DNA of 45,236 nt from Deltaproteobacteria bacterium (lineage in GTDB: Bacteria > Desulfobacterota > Syntrophia > Syntrophales > UBA2210). Numbering within the stretch: the first letter of the stretch is position 1; each line of letters opens with the position of its first letter. The stretch is taken from the NCBI GenBank assembly GCA_019313695.1, contig JAFDAS010000006.1:1-45236 (forward strand). The letters are read 5' to 3'. Made by a program: the position numbers and the translations under genes. The notes under the pieces are model-generated. The model had not been told where the DNA came from and made no database searches. It saw only the letters and a list, made by a program, of their open reading frames with translations. Of this stretch, positions 32,463 to 41,371 are shown in pieces.

Positions 32463-35147
32463 ATGGACAAGACAGACACGGACAGCAATGGCTACAAGCC
32501 CTTCCGGCCCAACATGAGGATTTCCATCTGGCTGACCACAGCAGTTGTTATCACGCTTATTCTCATCCTGGCGCTTACTGTCAATTATGCGCGCGAAAAG
32601 GACATAGTGGAACAGTTCAGCCGGCAGCAGATGGCCATTGCCAGGGGAGCAGCCACCGGGATAGAAGATTTCATTTCCAGCGCTGAAAAGAGCATGATAA
32701 TCCTTTCAAAGCTCCCGTTCGTTAAGGGAGTCATGCCGGAAACCACCAGGCAGAGCTTGCAGATGATCTACGATAATCTGAAGGGGCAGGCGGAATACAT
32801 AGCAATAGAAAATAAAGACGGCGTGACAACAAACACATATCCTCCTTCCATCTTTGAGAAAATAACAGGCAGTCCCGACGAGTCGGGATTTAAGTCCCAC
32901 GCCTATTTCCGGGAGATAAAGAAAACGGGAAACCCATACATAAGCGACCTTCTGTTGGAGTGGGACGAAGAATATAACGATGTGAAAAACAGATTTCGAC
33001 CGATAATCATCGCCGTCCCCAAATACGATTCAGAGAGCAGGTTCTCTGGAGCAGTGCTGGTGGTCCTTTCACTTTCCACCATTGTAGACCGCTATCTCAT
33101 ATCCGAAAACGAAACATCGTGCGCCTGGATAATGGACAACAGCGGCGCTATACTCGTCCACCCCGACCAGTCCCGACTCGTCGGGATTGCCGGCAAGGAT
33201 CTGGGAGCACTGGAGTGCGCAAAGACTCACGGAGGGATATCCCTGAAAGACGCCCTGATGAAGGGAAAAGAGGGCTATGGCGAGTACATGCTTCCCGTAA
33301 TGGGAGGGGGGACCAAAAAGAGCATCGTGGCCTACGCCCCGATTAATTTGCACTCGGGACGCTGGTTTATCGCAGTCGCCACACCTTACAACGAGACAGT
33401 CCTGCTGGCGCGAAAGGGTTTTGTAAACATTATATTCGGAACCCTCGGACTTATTATCGTGGTTATTATCGCCGGCATCTCGATCGCTTACTCCGGCGCA
33501 AAGCAACTGCGTCTCAAAGAAGAACTGAAACGACTCAGAGAAAGGGAGGAGTGGCAGGAAAAACTGCTAAAAGAGCATAAGACAACAGAGGGCGTTATTG
33601 AAGGATCACCGATTCCCACCTTTGTGCTGAACAGGGAACACCGCGTCATCCTCTGGAACAGGGCATGCTCGGAACTGACAGGTTTTGGCGCCGGTGATAT
33701 GATAGGCACAGATCAACAGTACGTCCCGTTTTATAAGACCAAAAGACCTACTATCGCCGATATAATCATCGATTACGATATCGACGCTCTCGAAAAATAC
33801 TACGGCACCAAGAATGTACAGAAATCGACAACGGTTAAAGGGGCCTACGAGGCCATGGACTACATCGAAAATCTTGGAGGGAAAAACCGCCACATATATT
33901 TTCTGGCTGCCCCGATATACGATGAGAGTGGGAAAGTCATTGCGGCAATTGAAACCATTCAGGATGTGACTTCGCAGAGAGAAATGGACATCAGGCTGGA
34001 GGAATATGCCGAAACCCTCCAGAACGAACTGACCGAAAACATCAACCTCCGCGGGGAAATCGAAAATCTGTTCAACTATCTTCAGCCCATCCTGGACAGC
34101 CTGCCGGAAAAGATATTCGATATCAACAGCGAAGGGATCATCAACTATGTGAGCCGGGACATGAAGAAAAATGGAGGGATAACCTCTCAGAAGTTTGGAG
34201 GAAAACACTTCGCGGATTTTGTTGACGAGGAAAACAGACAGTTCGTCCTGGACAGATGGAAGGATGCAAAAGAGGGAATATTCACTCCTTACGAAATGAC
34301 GGTAACCGCAAAAGACGGTTCAAGGAGAAACCTGCTGATAACACCCCGGCCGGTCAAGGGAACCGACCGATATATCCTCGTTCAAAGGGACATCACGGAG
34401 TTCAAGGCCCTGGAGAGAAAATTCTACGAGAGCCAGAAGCTTGCCGCTATTGGACAACTGTCGGCCGGCATAGCCCACGAGGTCAGAAATCCCCTGTCCT
34501 CGATAAAAATGAGTCTTCAAATCCTTGAAAAACGTATGAAGCCGGAGGGAAACGACTCGAAAAGATTCCAGATCGCCGGGAGGGAAGTAGGACATCTTGA
34601 AAAACTCGTTAACGACATACTCTTTTACGCCAGGCCTTCCAATCCCATAAAAAAACCTTCGGATATAGAAAAGATCATCGGCCATGCACTCGCGATGGCC
34701 GAAAAAGCTGTGTCGGACAAACACATCCGGGTAAAAACAGCCCTTGCGAAGGATCTTCCTTCACTGGATGTAGATCCGGCAATGCTGGAACAGGCGTTTC
34801 TTAATATCTACCACAACGCCATTGACGCGATGGCGGATGGCGGAAAGCTCTCCATATCCGCCAGGCAAACAAACGGCCGGGTGTTTGTCGAGGTCAAAGA
34901 CAACGGATGCGGGATCGCCGTTGAAGACATGCCCCATATCTTCAACCCCTTCTTTACCAGAAAGAAATACGGCACGGGACTGGGACTCACACAGATCAAA
35001 AAGATCGTAGATCTGCACCAGGGCACAATAGAAATCTCGAGCGAAGAGGGACGGGGAACCAGCGTCGTCGTGACCTTTTCAGCGAAAACAGACGGAGAAA
35101 ATCAGGAACCGGAGAGAAATTTTCAAGACTCTTCGAAGGGTCTCTGA
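32463..35147 (+). CDS. dCACHE-PAS-PAS sensor histidine kinase (NtrB-like)
   Basis: 894 residues. TM1 is near 24-43, followed by a periplasmic dCACHE region (about 44-315) and TM2 (about 322-345). Then come PAS1 (IEGSPIPTFVLNREHRVILW), a coiled segment, PAS2 (ILDSLPEKIFDINSEGIINY), HisKA with His672 in SAGIAHEVRNPLSSIKMSL, and HATPase_c with HNAIDAM, DNGCGI and GTGLGL. It should autophosphorylate in response to a small ligand outside the membrane and pass phosphate to the regulator encoded 55 bases downstream. Two palindromes of the form TCCCGAC-N2-GTCGGGA lie inside its sensor-coding part (32873-32888 and 33171-33186). Confidence 0.93.
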   Translation: MDKTDTDSNGYKPFRPNMRISIWLTTAVVITLILILALTVNYAREKDIVEQFSRQQMAIARGAATGIEDFISSAEKSMIILSKLPFVKGVMPETTRQSLQMIYDNLKGQAEYIAIENKDGVTTNTYPPSIFEKITGSPDESGFKSHAYFREIKKTGNPYISDLLLEWDEEYNDVKNRFRPIIIAVPKYDSESRFSGAVLVVLSLSTIVDRYLISENETSCAWIMDNSGAILVHPDQSRLVGIAGKDLGALECAKTHGGISLKDALMKGKEGYGEYMLPVMGGGTKKSIVAYAPINLHSGRWFIAVATPYNETVLLARKGFVNIIFGTLGLIIVVIIAGISIAYSGAKQLRLKEELKRLREREEWQEKLLKEHKTTEGVIEGSPIPTFVLNREHRVILWNRACSELTGFGAGDMIGTDQQYVPFYKTKRPTIADIIIDYDIDALEKYYGTKNVQKSTTVKGAYEAMDYIENLGGKNRHIYFLAAPIYDESGKVIAAIETIQDVTSQREMDIRLEEYAETLQNELTENINLRGEIENLFNYLQPILDSLPEKIFDINSEGIINYVSRDMKKNGGITSQKFGGKHFADFVDEENRQFVLDRWKDAKEGIFTPYEMTVTAKDGSRRNLLITPRPVKGTDRYILVQRDITEFKALERKFYESQKLAAIGQLSAGIAHEVRNPLSSIKMSLQILEKRMKPEGNDSKRFQIAGREVGHLEKLVNDILFYARPSNPIKKPSDIEKIIGHALAMAEKAVSDKHIRVKTALAKDLPSLDVDPAMLEQAFLNIYHNAIDAMADGGKLSISARQTNGRVFVEVKDNGCGIAVEDMPHIFNPFFTRKKYGTGLGLTQIKKIVDLHQGTIEISSEEGRGTSVVVTFSAKTDGENQEPERNFQDSSKGL

Positions 35148-35202
35148 TAGTACGGCATGGAGATTCATTTAAACTTCCACAACAAAGGGAGATAAACAAA
35201 AC

Positions 35203-36573
35203 ATGTCCAAGATTCTTGTCATTGACGACGACAGATCCATTTGCGAAAGTCTGAAACTCTACCTGACAGAGGAGGGGTATGAAGTGCACACCGCCCCCAC
35301 CGGTACGGAAGGTTTGAACAAATTTGTAGGAACACTGCCAGATGTGGTGATCCTTGATATAAGGCTTCCCGACATAGACGGATTCACCGTCCTTGAGGAC
35401 CTGCGGGAAGATGACGAAAAGGTCAAGGTAATCATGATAACCGCCCATCACGACATGGAAACAACGATCAAAGCTATGAAGGAAGGCGCTTTCGACTATA
35501 TCCACAAACCCATCAACGTTGATGAACTGGACATAGCCATCAGAAAGGCGCTGAACACCATAGGGATGGAAAAGAAGATAACCGGTCTTCTTATGGAACC
35601 ATCGCGCGATTTCAAGGTGGGAGACATTATAGGCACAGGAAATGAGATGAAGGAAGTATTCAAGACCATCGGTGTTGTCTCCAGGAACAAGGCAACCGTA
35701 CTGATACAGGGCGAGAGCGGCACGGGGAAGGAGCTGATCGCCAAGGTGATACACTACAACACGTCAAGAGATGAGCCCTACATAGCGGTCAACTGTTCCG
35801 CCATTGTGGAAACCCTCCTGGAATCAGAGCTGTTCGGCCACGAAAAAGGCTCCTTCACCGGTGCGATAGCCAGAAAACAGGGAAAGTTTGAACTTGCCCG
35901 GTATGGCACGGTATTTCTGGATGAGATAAGCGAGATGTCCACAAACCTCCAGGCCAAGCTCCTCCGGGTGCTTCAGGAGATGGAGTTTGAAAGGGTCGGA
36001 GGAAAGGACAGCGTCAAGGTAAACGCGAGGATTATAGCCGCAACCAATAAGGACCTGAAGACGCTGGTGAAAGAAGGAAATTTCCGGGACGACCTCTTCT
36101 ACCGCCTGAACATCGTGTCCATAGACATCCCGCCTCTGAGGAAGAGACGGGGAGACATAGAACCGCTCGTCAAATACCTGCTCAACAAGATAAACAGGGA
36201 ACTTCACAAACGGATTGCCGGCATTTCCGACGAGATGATGGACACCTTTCTCAAATACAGCTGGCCCGGGAATATCAGAGAACTGGAAAACCTGCTGGTC
36301 AGGGCTGCTGTTGTTTCGAAGGGACAGATCTTAGGAAGGGAAGATTTCCCGGACCTCATGGAAGACGCGAACAGCAAAGAGACAGACATAGACATCATCC
36401 GGGATGAACCGAAAAGGCCCAGGACCCTCGACGAAATAGAAGAAATGCACATAAAGAAGGTCATCAGGGAAAACGACAGGAACAAGGGAGAAATCTGCGA
36501 AATCCTCGGAATCTCCCGCCCCACCTTTGAGAGAAAACTGGAGAAATACGGCATCACCTTCGAAAAGGACTGA
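35203..36573 (+). CDS. Sigma-54-dependent response regulator (NtrC family)
   Basis: 456 residues. The receiver domain has the acidic pocket IDDD and phospho-acceptor Asp52 (VVILDIRLPDIDG). The AAA+ domain has Walker A GESGTGKE (about 170), the sigma-54 loop GSFTGA in place of the usual GAFTGA, and FRDDLFYRLNIVSIDIPPLR. A Fis-type helix-turn-helix ends the protein (NRNKGEICEILGISRPTFER). It activates sigma-54 promoters, and its targets are not evident. It is paired with the upstream kinase. The Ala-to-Ser change in the loop is tolerated in several family members. Confidence 0.95.
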   Translation: MSKILVIDDDRSICESLKLYLTEEGYEVHTAPTGTEGLNKFVGTLPDVVILDIRLPDIDGFTVLEDLREDDEKVKVIMITAHHDMETTIKAMKEGAFDYIHKPINVDELDIAIRKALNTIGMEKKITGLLMEPSRDFKVGDIIGTGNEMKEVFKTIGVVSRNKATVLIQGESGTGKELIAKVIHYNTSRDEPYIAVNCSAIVETLLESELFGHEKGSFTGAIARKQGKFELARYGTVFLDEISEMSTNLQAKLLRVLQEMEFERVGGKDSVKVNARIIAATNKDLKTLVKEGNFRDDLFYRLNIVSIDIPPLRKRRGDIEPLVKYLLNKINRELHKRIAGISDEMMDTFLKYSWPGNIRELENLLVRAAVVSKGQILGREDFPDLMEDANSKETDIDIIRDEPKRPRTLDEIEEMHIKKVIRENDRNKGEICEILGISRPTFERKLEKYGITFEKD

Positions 36574-36730
36574 GGGATAACCAGACAGACCAAAAAAAGG
36601 GCACTGACACATCTGCCAAGGCCCTTCATTAAACATTCAAACGGTATTCATGGTTTTTTAATTAAAAATTCACCATTCAACACTCACCATTGTTTTCCTA
36701 ACCCCGATAAAAGGGGATAAGTGCGATAAC

Positions 36731-36759
36731 GAAGTTGCTTTCTACGAGAAAGCAACTTC
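36731..36759. terminator. 13-bp hairpin between the regulator gene and atpB
   Basis: GAAGTTGCTTTCT (36731-36743) and AGAAAGCAACTTC (36747-36759) form a perfect stem with a 3-base loop, 8 bases beyond the atpB stop. There is no T-run in either direction. It separates convergent genes. A weaker AAGGGC/GCCCTT arm pair (about 36597-36629) lies next to the regulator stop. Confidence 0.6.
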
Positions 36760-36766
36760 TATCTTA

Positions 36767-37361
36767 CTAATGCGCCTCAGCCATCGCCAGCTGTATATAT
36801 ATCATCGACAGCATGACAAAAACCAGGGTCTGGATGGTGGATGTAAAGATCATCAGCACAAACATCGGAAGCGGAACAAGGAAGGGAACCAGCAGCAGGA
36901 TGATTGCCAGTACGAGATCCTCACCCATAATATTGCCGAACAGACGCACTGAGAGAGAAAGCGGGCGCGCGAGGTGACTTACGATTTCGATGGGCATCAT
37001 TATGGGTGCCATCCACCAGACAGGCCCTAAAAACTGCTTTACATATTTGAAACCATGTACCCGGACTCCCACTATATGGTTCAAACCCGGGGATAATGCC
37101 CAGCAGGTTGGCGGTTAGAATAAAAATGGCAGAGGTCGCTATCAGGGGAAAGAACTTGAGACCGGTAGGCCCCATGACATCAAGCATCAGATCCCTGATA
37201 CCCCCCAGGATTACTTCAAACACATGCTGCATTCTTCCAGGATATATGCTGAGTTTCCGCGTCGCAAGGAAAGAAAGCAGGGCCAGAAATAGCATAATAA
37301 CCCACATATACGTCACGTGAGGTGGAAGGGGGAGTTTGCCTAAAAATAAAAAGGGATGCAT
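36767..37361 (-). pseudogene. atpB: F-type ATP synthase subunit a, frameshifted with internal deletion
   Basis: The N-terminal frame (start 37361) reads MHPFLFLGKLPLPPHVTYMW through [13 protein letters not shown]. The C-terminal frame, shifted near 37080, resumes at [20 protein letters not shown] and continues through the arginine-bearing [20 protein letters not shown] to the normal AEAH end. In intact AtpB proteins roughly 20-25 residues, an N-rich loop plus most of one helix, lie between these parts. So about 60-75 bases, not a multiple of three, are missing. Either the gene is dead or the contig has a small assembly error. It follows atpI by 17 bases. Confidence 0.85.
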
Positions 37362-37378
37362 TTTTCTTTTTGAACCTC

Positions 37379-37759
37379 CTATAATGGGTTTTTCAAATTC
37401 GCGCCTATAACCGTTAATATGACATTTATCACAACCAGCGAAAGGCCGAGCAGAAGTCCGAAGATATCAGCCGGAGCCCTGGTTATGACAAAAAAGAGCA
37501 CGATTCCCGTAACGATAAACCTTATATAATATTTTGCCATCATAAAGGGCTTTGCCCTGTCCGCGTGCTTCAGAAAGGTACTCCGAAGATCCCTGGAGAG
37601 CCAGTGAAAATTTACTATGCTTATAAGGCCTCCCAGCAGCACCCCCAGCGTAAACCTGCCCGGCAGAAACAGAAAACTAAGGACAAGGAATATGCCGAGC
37701 ACCACCCAGTTTCCTATCTCAATGTTTCTCTGCATGATGGTTTTTTTTATGTCGACCAT
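37379..37759 (-). CDS. atpI: ATP synthase subunit I (AtpI-like)
   Basis: 126 residues with four hydrophobic segments (WVVLGIFLVLSFLFLPG, TLGVLLGGLISIVNF, YYIRFIVTGIVLFFVI, IFGLLLGLSLVVINVILTVI). This is the pattern of the AtpI/ATP-synthase-I family, which assists c-ring assembly or Mg2+ handling in F0 operons. It overlaps the end of atpZ by about 40 bases and precedes atpB, the classic order. A later ATG at 37735 is possible. Confidence 0.85.
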   Translation of the reverse strand: MVDIKKTIMQRNIEIGNWVVLGIFLVLSFLFLPGRFTLGVLLGGLISIVNFHWLSRDLRSTFLKHADRAKPFMMAKYYIRFIVTGIVLFFVITRAPADIFGLLLGLSLVVINVILTVIGANLKNPL

Positions 37760-38009
37760 CGTCTACAGCCTTGTCCGAGACTTTCTCCTTATCGGGAAAG
37801 GTACTTTTTATAAAAAGATAGAAGTTCCTGAAGCCGGCGGCAACGCCTATCAACAAAAACAGGGGGGTAAAAATATTATTTGTCCCCAGCTTTTTGTCGA
37901 GATACACCCCGATCATGAGACATCCAAAGATTGCGATAACCATGGCAAGGCCAAGGCTTGCAGCATATCCCATCTGGAGCGCCATCTTCTTTTTACCGGC
38001 TTTATCCAT
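37719..38009 (-). CDS. atpZ: AtpZ/AtpI-type F0 operon membrane protein
   Basis: 96 residues starting MDKAGKKKMALQMGYAASLG. Two hydrophobic helices (LGLAMVIAIFGCLMIGVYLD and FTPLFLLIGVAAGFRNFYLF) match the small AtpZ family encoded at the head of F0 operons. A longer reading to 38048 would use codons contributed by an adjacent MITE, so I choose the ATG at 38009. Its ribosome site is weak (GGCGG). Upstream transcription signals have probably been displaced by the MITE. Confidence 0.8.
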   Translation of the reverse strand: MDKAGKKKMALQMGYAASLGLAMVIAIFGCLMIGVYLDKKLGTNNIFTPLFLLIGVAAGFRNFYLFIKSTFPDKEKVSDKAVDDGRHKKNHHAEKH

Positions 38010-38043
38010 CGCCGAACCGCCTATAACATAGAGGTTTTGTGAA

Positions 38044-38197
38044 GTCAATTAATATTGACAGAATCGTGAAAAGTCAGAAACCACCACTTTTTGTCATTCC
38101 GGCGGAAGCCGGAATCCAGTAATTTCAATATGTTCTGGATGCCGGATCAAGTCCGGCATGACGTTTTTGGGACTTTTTACGAGTTCATCAATATTGA
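38044..38197. mobile_element. MITE-like palindromic element (about 154 bp)
   Basis: The outer arms (TTGACAGAATCGTGAAAAGTC on the left, GACTTTTTACGAGTTCATCA on the right) are imperfect inverted repeats. Inside them a 70-bp core (38093-38162) begins GTCATTCCGG and ends CCGGCATGAC, with two hairpins (CCGGCGGAAGCCGG and GCCGGATCAAGTCCGGC). This nested structure is a widespread dispersed repeat in deltaproteobacterial genomes as far as I recall. It carries no ORF and abuts atpZ. Confidence 0.7.
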
Positions 38198-38214
38198 GGG
38201 ATCCAAGCCCTTTA

Positions 38215-38697
38215 TTACAGTCTGAATCTCGCGTCGATCTTCAATCTGCGCTTGACCGGCATGCTGATAATATTGTTGATGCCGGTCTCTCTCAAAATAT
38301 CCGACAGCGACTTTTCAATCTCATTTTTGGTGGGAGCTATAAACGTAAACCACACATTATATTCATAGTCCCTCAGGTAATTATGGGTGACACCACTGTA
38401 CGAATTGACAACATCCACAAACCTTTCAAGCCTGTCAGGGGACACCTTCGCGGCGCACAACGTGCTCGTGAAACCAAGATTCCCGGTATCAAAAACAGCG
38501 CCTATCCTGCGGATAATGCCTTCATTTTTAAGCCTCCTGACGCGTTCCAAAGCATCATCCTCATCGATACCAACCCGCGCGCCCAGAGTCCTGAACGGCC
38601 TCGCGTCGAGGGGAAGCCCTTCCTGTATTATATTGAGAATTTCCCTGTCCAAACGATCCATAATAATTTCAAATTCCGCTTTTTCATAACCCGTCAC
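38215..38697 (-). CDS. AsnC/Lrp-type siroheme decarboxylase-like protein (AhbA/AhbB)
   Basis: 160 residues from the GTG at 38697; the ATG at 38661 would give 148 and fits the family N-terminus (MDRLDREILNIIQEGLPLDA). It has the winged-helix part (VRRLKNEGIIRRIGAVFD) and the ligand domain with the AhbA/B pattern GFTSTLCAAKVS and GVTHNYLRDYEYNVWFTFIAP. In sulfate reducers and archaea AhbA-AhbB decarboxylate siroheme on the alternative heme route. The partner subunit and other heme genes are not in the window, so a regulatory Lrp-like role remains possible. Neither start has a convincing ribosome site. Confidence 0.75.
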   Translation of the reverse strand: MTGYEKAEFEIIMDRLDREILNIIQEGLPLDARPFRTLGARVGIDEDDALERVRRLKNEGIIRRIGAVFDTGNLGFTSTLCAAKVSPDRLERFVDVVNSYSGVTHNYLRDYEYNVWFTFIAPTKNEIEKSLSDILRETGINNIISMPVKRRLKIDARFRL

Positions 38698-38716
38698 CCT
38701 TGTTATGCAACCCGGT

Positions 38717-38998
38717 CTATTCTACTGTAATCACATCCTTATTTACTTCCAACGTCTTAGGGCCAATTCCCTTCACCATCATGATATCCTCCACCTTCAC
38801 AAAAGGGCCGTTGGCTTCTCTGTACTGCACTATCCTTTCAGCGTACTTCGGGCCAATCCTCTTCAGATTGACCAGCTCTTCCACTGTGGCGGTATTGATG
38901 TTGAGCTTCCCTCCATCATCAGCCAGCGCAACAGGAACCATTGATATCACAAACAAAAACACAACCAGAAACACGAGGATTCTTTTACAATTCTTCAT
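38717..38998 (-). CDS. ComEA-like secreted helix-hairpin-helix protein
   Basis: 93 residues from the ATG at 38998, behind GGAGG at seven-base spacing. A signal peptide (ILVFLVVFLFVISMVPVALA) is followed by a tandem HhH domain: KLNINTATVEELVNLKRIGP, then YAERIVQYREANGPFVKVED and IMMVKGIGPKTLEV. This is the DNA-binding part of ComEA, the periplasmic DNA receptor of competence. Lone copies are common and some may only bind DNA in the envelope. Nineteen bases separate it from the AhbA-like gene. Confidence 0.88.
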   Translation of the reverse strand: MKNCKRILVFLVVFLFVISMVPVALADDGGKLNINTATVEELVNLKRIGPKYAERIVQYREANGPFVKVEDIMMVKGIGPKTLEVNKDVITVE

Positions 38999-39143
38999 AC
39001 ACAAACCTCCTTAAGTCCGGTGACGGGTTACAAAAAGCGTGGATTATACTGTTCTCACCTCTAACTCCTTTTTAAGCATCTAAAGGGCGCGGCAGGTATC
39101 TTTTTACAAACTTTTCATCTTTTCAGAGCCGGCCGGTTTTTCC

Positions 39144-40283
39144 TTATACTCGATCTCCTGTCATTATTTTCCGGATAACATAATCCTGCATTTCGGTGGT
39201 TAGTTCCGGGTATATCGGCAGCGCGATGGTATGTTCCGCGGCGTATTCGCTGTTGGGAAAATCGCCTGATTTATAGCCCAGGTACTTGAAGCACTCCTGT
39301 TCGTGAAAGGGTATGGGGTAGTATATTTCTGTGCCTATGTTGTTTTCCGCAAGGAACTTTCTCAGGTCATCCCTTTGATTCATGACCGATATGACGTACT
39401 GGTTGTAGATATGATATTCTCTTTTGAAGGCGACTGTGGGAGTTTCTACGCCTTCGATATTCAGAATTCTGTCGTAGTAGGCGGCATTCTCCTGCCTCAT
39501 GGAATGCCATTTGTCGAGGTGAGGCAGTTTTACCGAAAGAATCGCCGCCTGGATCGGATCAAGCCGGAAGTTACCCCCGATCAGCTCGTGGTAGTATTTC
39601 GGGTTGGCGCCATGGTTTCTGAGTTTCTTCAGTTTTTCATCGATATTCGCATCGTTTGTAACAACCATCCCGCCATCGCCCATCCCGCCGAGATTTTTAC
39701 TGGGAAAGAAAGAGAAACAGCCGAGGGTTCCCATACTGCCGGCTTTTTTTACTCCGGATTTTGAAGGATATCTCGCGCCGATGGCCTGTGCCGCGTCTTC
39801 AACAACCGGAATATTGTGTTCCCCGGCGATCTCAAGGATCGGATCCATGTCCGCGCACTGCCCGTAGAGATGTACGGGGATTATCGCCTTTACTCTGTCA
39901 ATCTTTTCTCTGTTTGCTCTAAACCAATGCCTCAAGGCGTCCGGGCTGAGATTATATGTATCGGGATCTATGTCCACGAACACGGGAGTCGCGCCTAATC
40001 TTGCAATTACACCGGCTGTGGCAAAAAATGAAAAAGGCGTTGTAATTACGATGTCACCGGGATTAATATCCAGGGTCATCAGAGAAATCAACAGGGCGTC
40101 TGTTCCCGATGATACCCCGGTGGCATACCTTGCACCCACATATTCTGCGATCTCAGCTTCAAGCTTCTCCACCTTCGGACCCATTATATAATGGGTGGAA
40201 CTGATTACTTCATTGACGGCAAGCTTCACATCATTTTCGATTGTCTTTAATTGTGGCTTCAGATCTAATAACGGAACGTTCAC
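39144..40283 (-). CDS. DegT/DnrJ/EryC1/StrS sugar aminotransferase
   Basis: 379 residues from the GTG at 40283, behind GGAG. A PLP-dependent aminotransferase: [31 protein letters not shown] (the cofactor-ring aspartate region), and the Schiff-base lysine in [16 protein letters not shown]. Such enzymes add an amino group to keto sugars on nucleotide carriers, here probably for surface polysaccharide, given the neighbouring UDP-sugar and GDP-sugar enzymes. The similarity pattern is closest to WbpE/FdtB-type proteins, but the substrate is not certain. Separated from the UDP-glucuronate decarboxylase gene by 96 bases. Confidence 0.9.
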   Translation of the reverse strand: MNVPLLDLKPQLKTIENDVKLAVNEVISSTHYIMGPKVEKLEAEIAEYVGARYATGVSSGTDALLISLMTLDINPGDIVITTPFSFFATAGVIARLGATPVFVDIDPDTYNLSPDALRHWFRANREKIDRVKAIIPVHLYGQCADMDPILEIAGEHNIPVVEDAAQAIGARYPSKSGVKKAGSMGTLGCFSFFPSKNLGGMGDGGMVVTNDANIDEKLKKLRNHGANPKYYHELIGGNFRLDPIQAAILSVKLPHLDKWHSMRQENAAYYDRILNIEGVETPTVAFKREYHIYNQYVISVMNQRDDLRKFLAENNIGTEIYYPIPFHEQECFKYLGYKSGDFPNSEYAAEHTIALPIYPELTTEMQDYVIRKIMTGDRV

Positions 40284-40312
40284 ACCTGCTCCTTTTTTCA
40301 ACTGAGTGAGGA

Positions 40313-40390
40313 TCACATCTTAATTATTAAATATTCGCAATGATTATCTTTGTGCATCCTTGATATAAAACGTAAATATTTAAGATGTGA
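40313..40390. repeat. REP-like inverted repeat at the 3' end of the decarboxylase gene
   Basis: TCACATCTTAA (40313-40323) and TTAAGATGTGA (40380-40390) are perfect 11-bp inverted arms with AT-rich flanks. The right arm contains the stop codon and last residues of the upstream gene (RVTS). It may act as a terminator-like hairpin, or be a mobile palindrome that has moved the stop codon. Confidence 0.55.
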
Positions 40391-41360
40391 CCCTTTTATC
40401 CTCTCTAAAATATTGTATTGTTTTTTTGAGGCCTTCTTCCAGGTCGGTTTCCGGTTCCCATCCAAGTTTTTCCCTGGCCAGGGCAATATCCGGCTGGCGT
40501 TGTCTGGGGTCGTCCTGCGGGAGAGACTTAAAAATAATCCTTGATTTCGAATCTGTAATTTCTATAATTTTTTTGGCGAGTTCGAGGATGGTGAATTCGC
40601 CGGAGTTTCCCAGGTTTACAGGGCCGATGAAATCATCGGGGCCATTCATCATCCGGATCAAGCCTTCTATCAGATCATCGACGTAGCAGAAAGAACGGGT
40701 CTGCGATCCGTTACCGAAGATTGTTATATCCTGATTCTTCAGGGCCTGTACAATGAAGTTGCTGACTACCCGGCCGTCGTCCGGTTGCATCCTCGGCCCA
40801 TAGGTATTGAATATCCGCACTACTCTGATGTTGACTTTATTTTGCCTGTGATAATCGAAAAAGAGGGTCTCGGCACAGCGTTTACCCTCGTCATAACAGG
40901 ATCTTATACCGATGGTGTTGACGTTGCCCCAGTAGTCTTCCTTCTGAGGATGGACAGCGGGATCTCCGTAGATCTCACTGGTGGAGGCCTGCAGGATTCT
41001 GGCGTTAACTCTTTTTGCCAGTCCCAGCATGTGAATGGCGCCCATGACGCTGGTCTTGACTGTCTTTACCGGGTTGTACTGATAGTGGATGGGCGAGGCG
41101 GGGCAGGCCAGATTGTATATCTCGTCCACTTCGAGGAAGATGGGCTGCACCAGATCGTGACGTATCAGTTCGAAGTTGGGTTTTCCAAGGAGATGGCTCA
41201 CGTTCCGTTTCCCGCCGGTGAAGAAATTGTCCAGACACAAAACATCGTGGCCCTCCACAACCAGACGATCACAGAGATGCGAGCCTAAGAATCCGGCGCC
41301 ACCGGTAATTAGAATGCGCCGAGCATTAAATTTCTGAATTTTAGATTTTAAATTTTTGAT
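40380..41360 (-). CDS. UDP-glucuronate decarboxylase (UDP-xylose synthase), probable AUC start
   Basis: NAD-dependent short-chain dehydrogenase/epimerase that converts UDP-glucuronate to UDP-xylose. The UXS signature [11 protein letters not shown] with the catalytic Tyr-x3-Lys is present, together with [18 protein letters not shown] and [12 protein letters not shown]. The nucleotide-binding glycines ([14 protein letters not shown]) lie upstream of the first canonical start in frame (GTG 41258). No ATG, GTG or TTG occurs in frame before the upstream stop. An AAGGAG site lies seven bases before ATC at 41360, which gives 326 residues, near the family length. So initiation at AUC, or a damaged ATG, is the best reading. 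Confidence 0.8.
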   Translation of the reverse strand: MKNLKSKIQKFNARRILITGGAGFLGSHLCDRLVVEGHDVLCLDNFFTGGKRNVSHLLGKPNFELIRHDLVQPIFLEVDEIYNLACPASPIHYQYNPVKTVKTSVMGAIHMLGLAKRVNARILQASTSEIYGDPAVHPQKEDYWGNVNTIGIRSCYDEGKRCAETLFFDYHRQNKVNIRVVRIFNTYGPRMQPDDGRVVSNFIVQALKNQDITIFGNGSQTRSFCYVDDLIEGLIRMMNGPDDFIGPVNLGNSGEFTILELAKKIIEITDSKSRIIFKSLPQDDPRQRQPDIALAREKLGWEPETDLEEGLKKTIQYFREDKRVTS

Positions 41361-41371
41361 GGAAAAACTCC

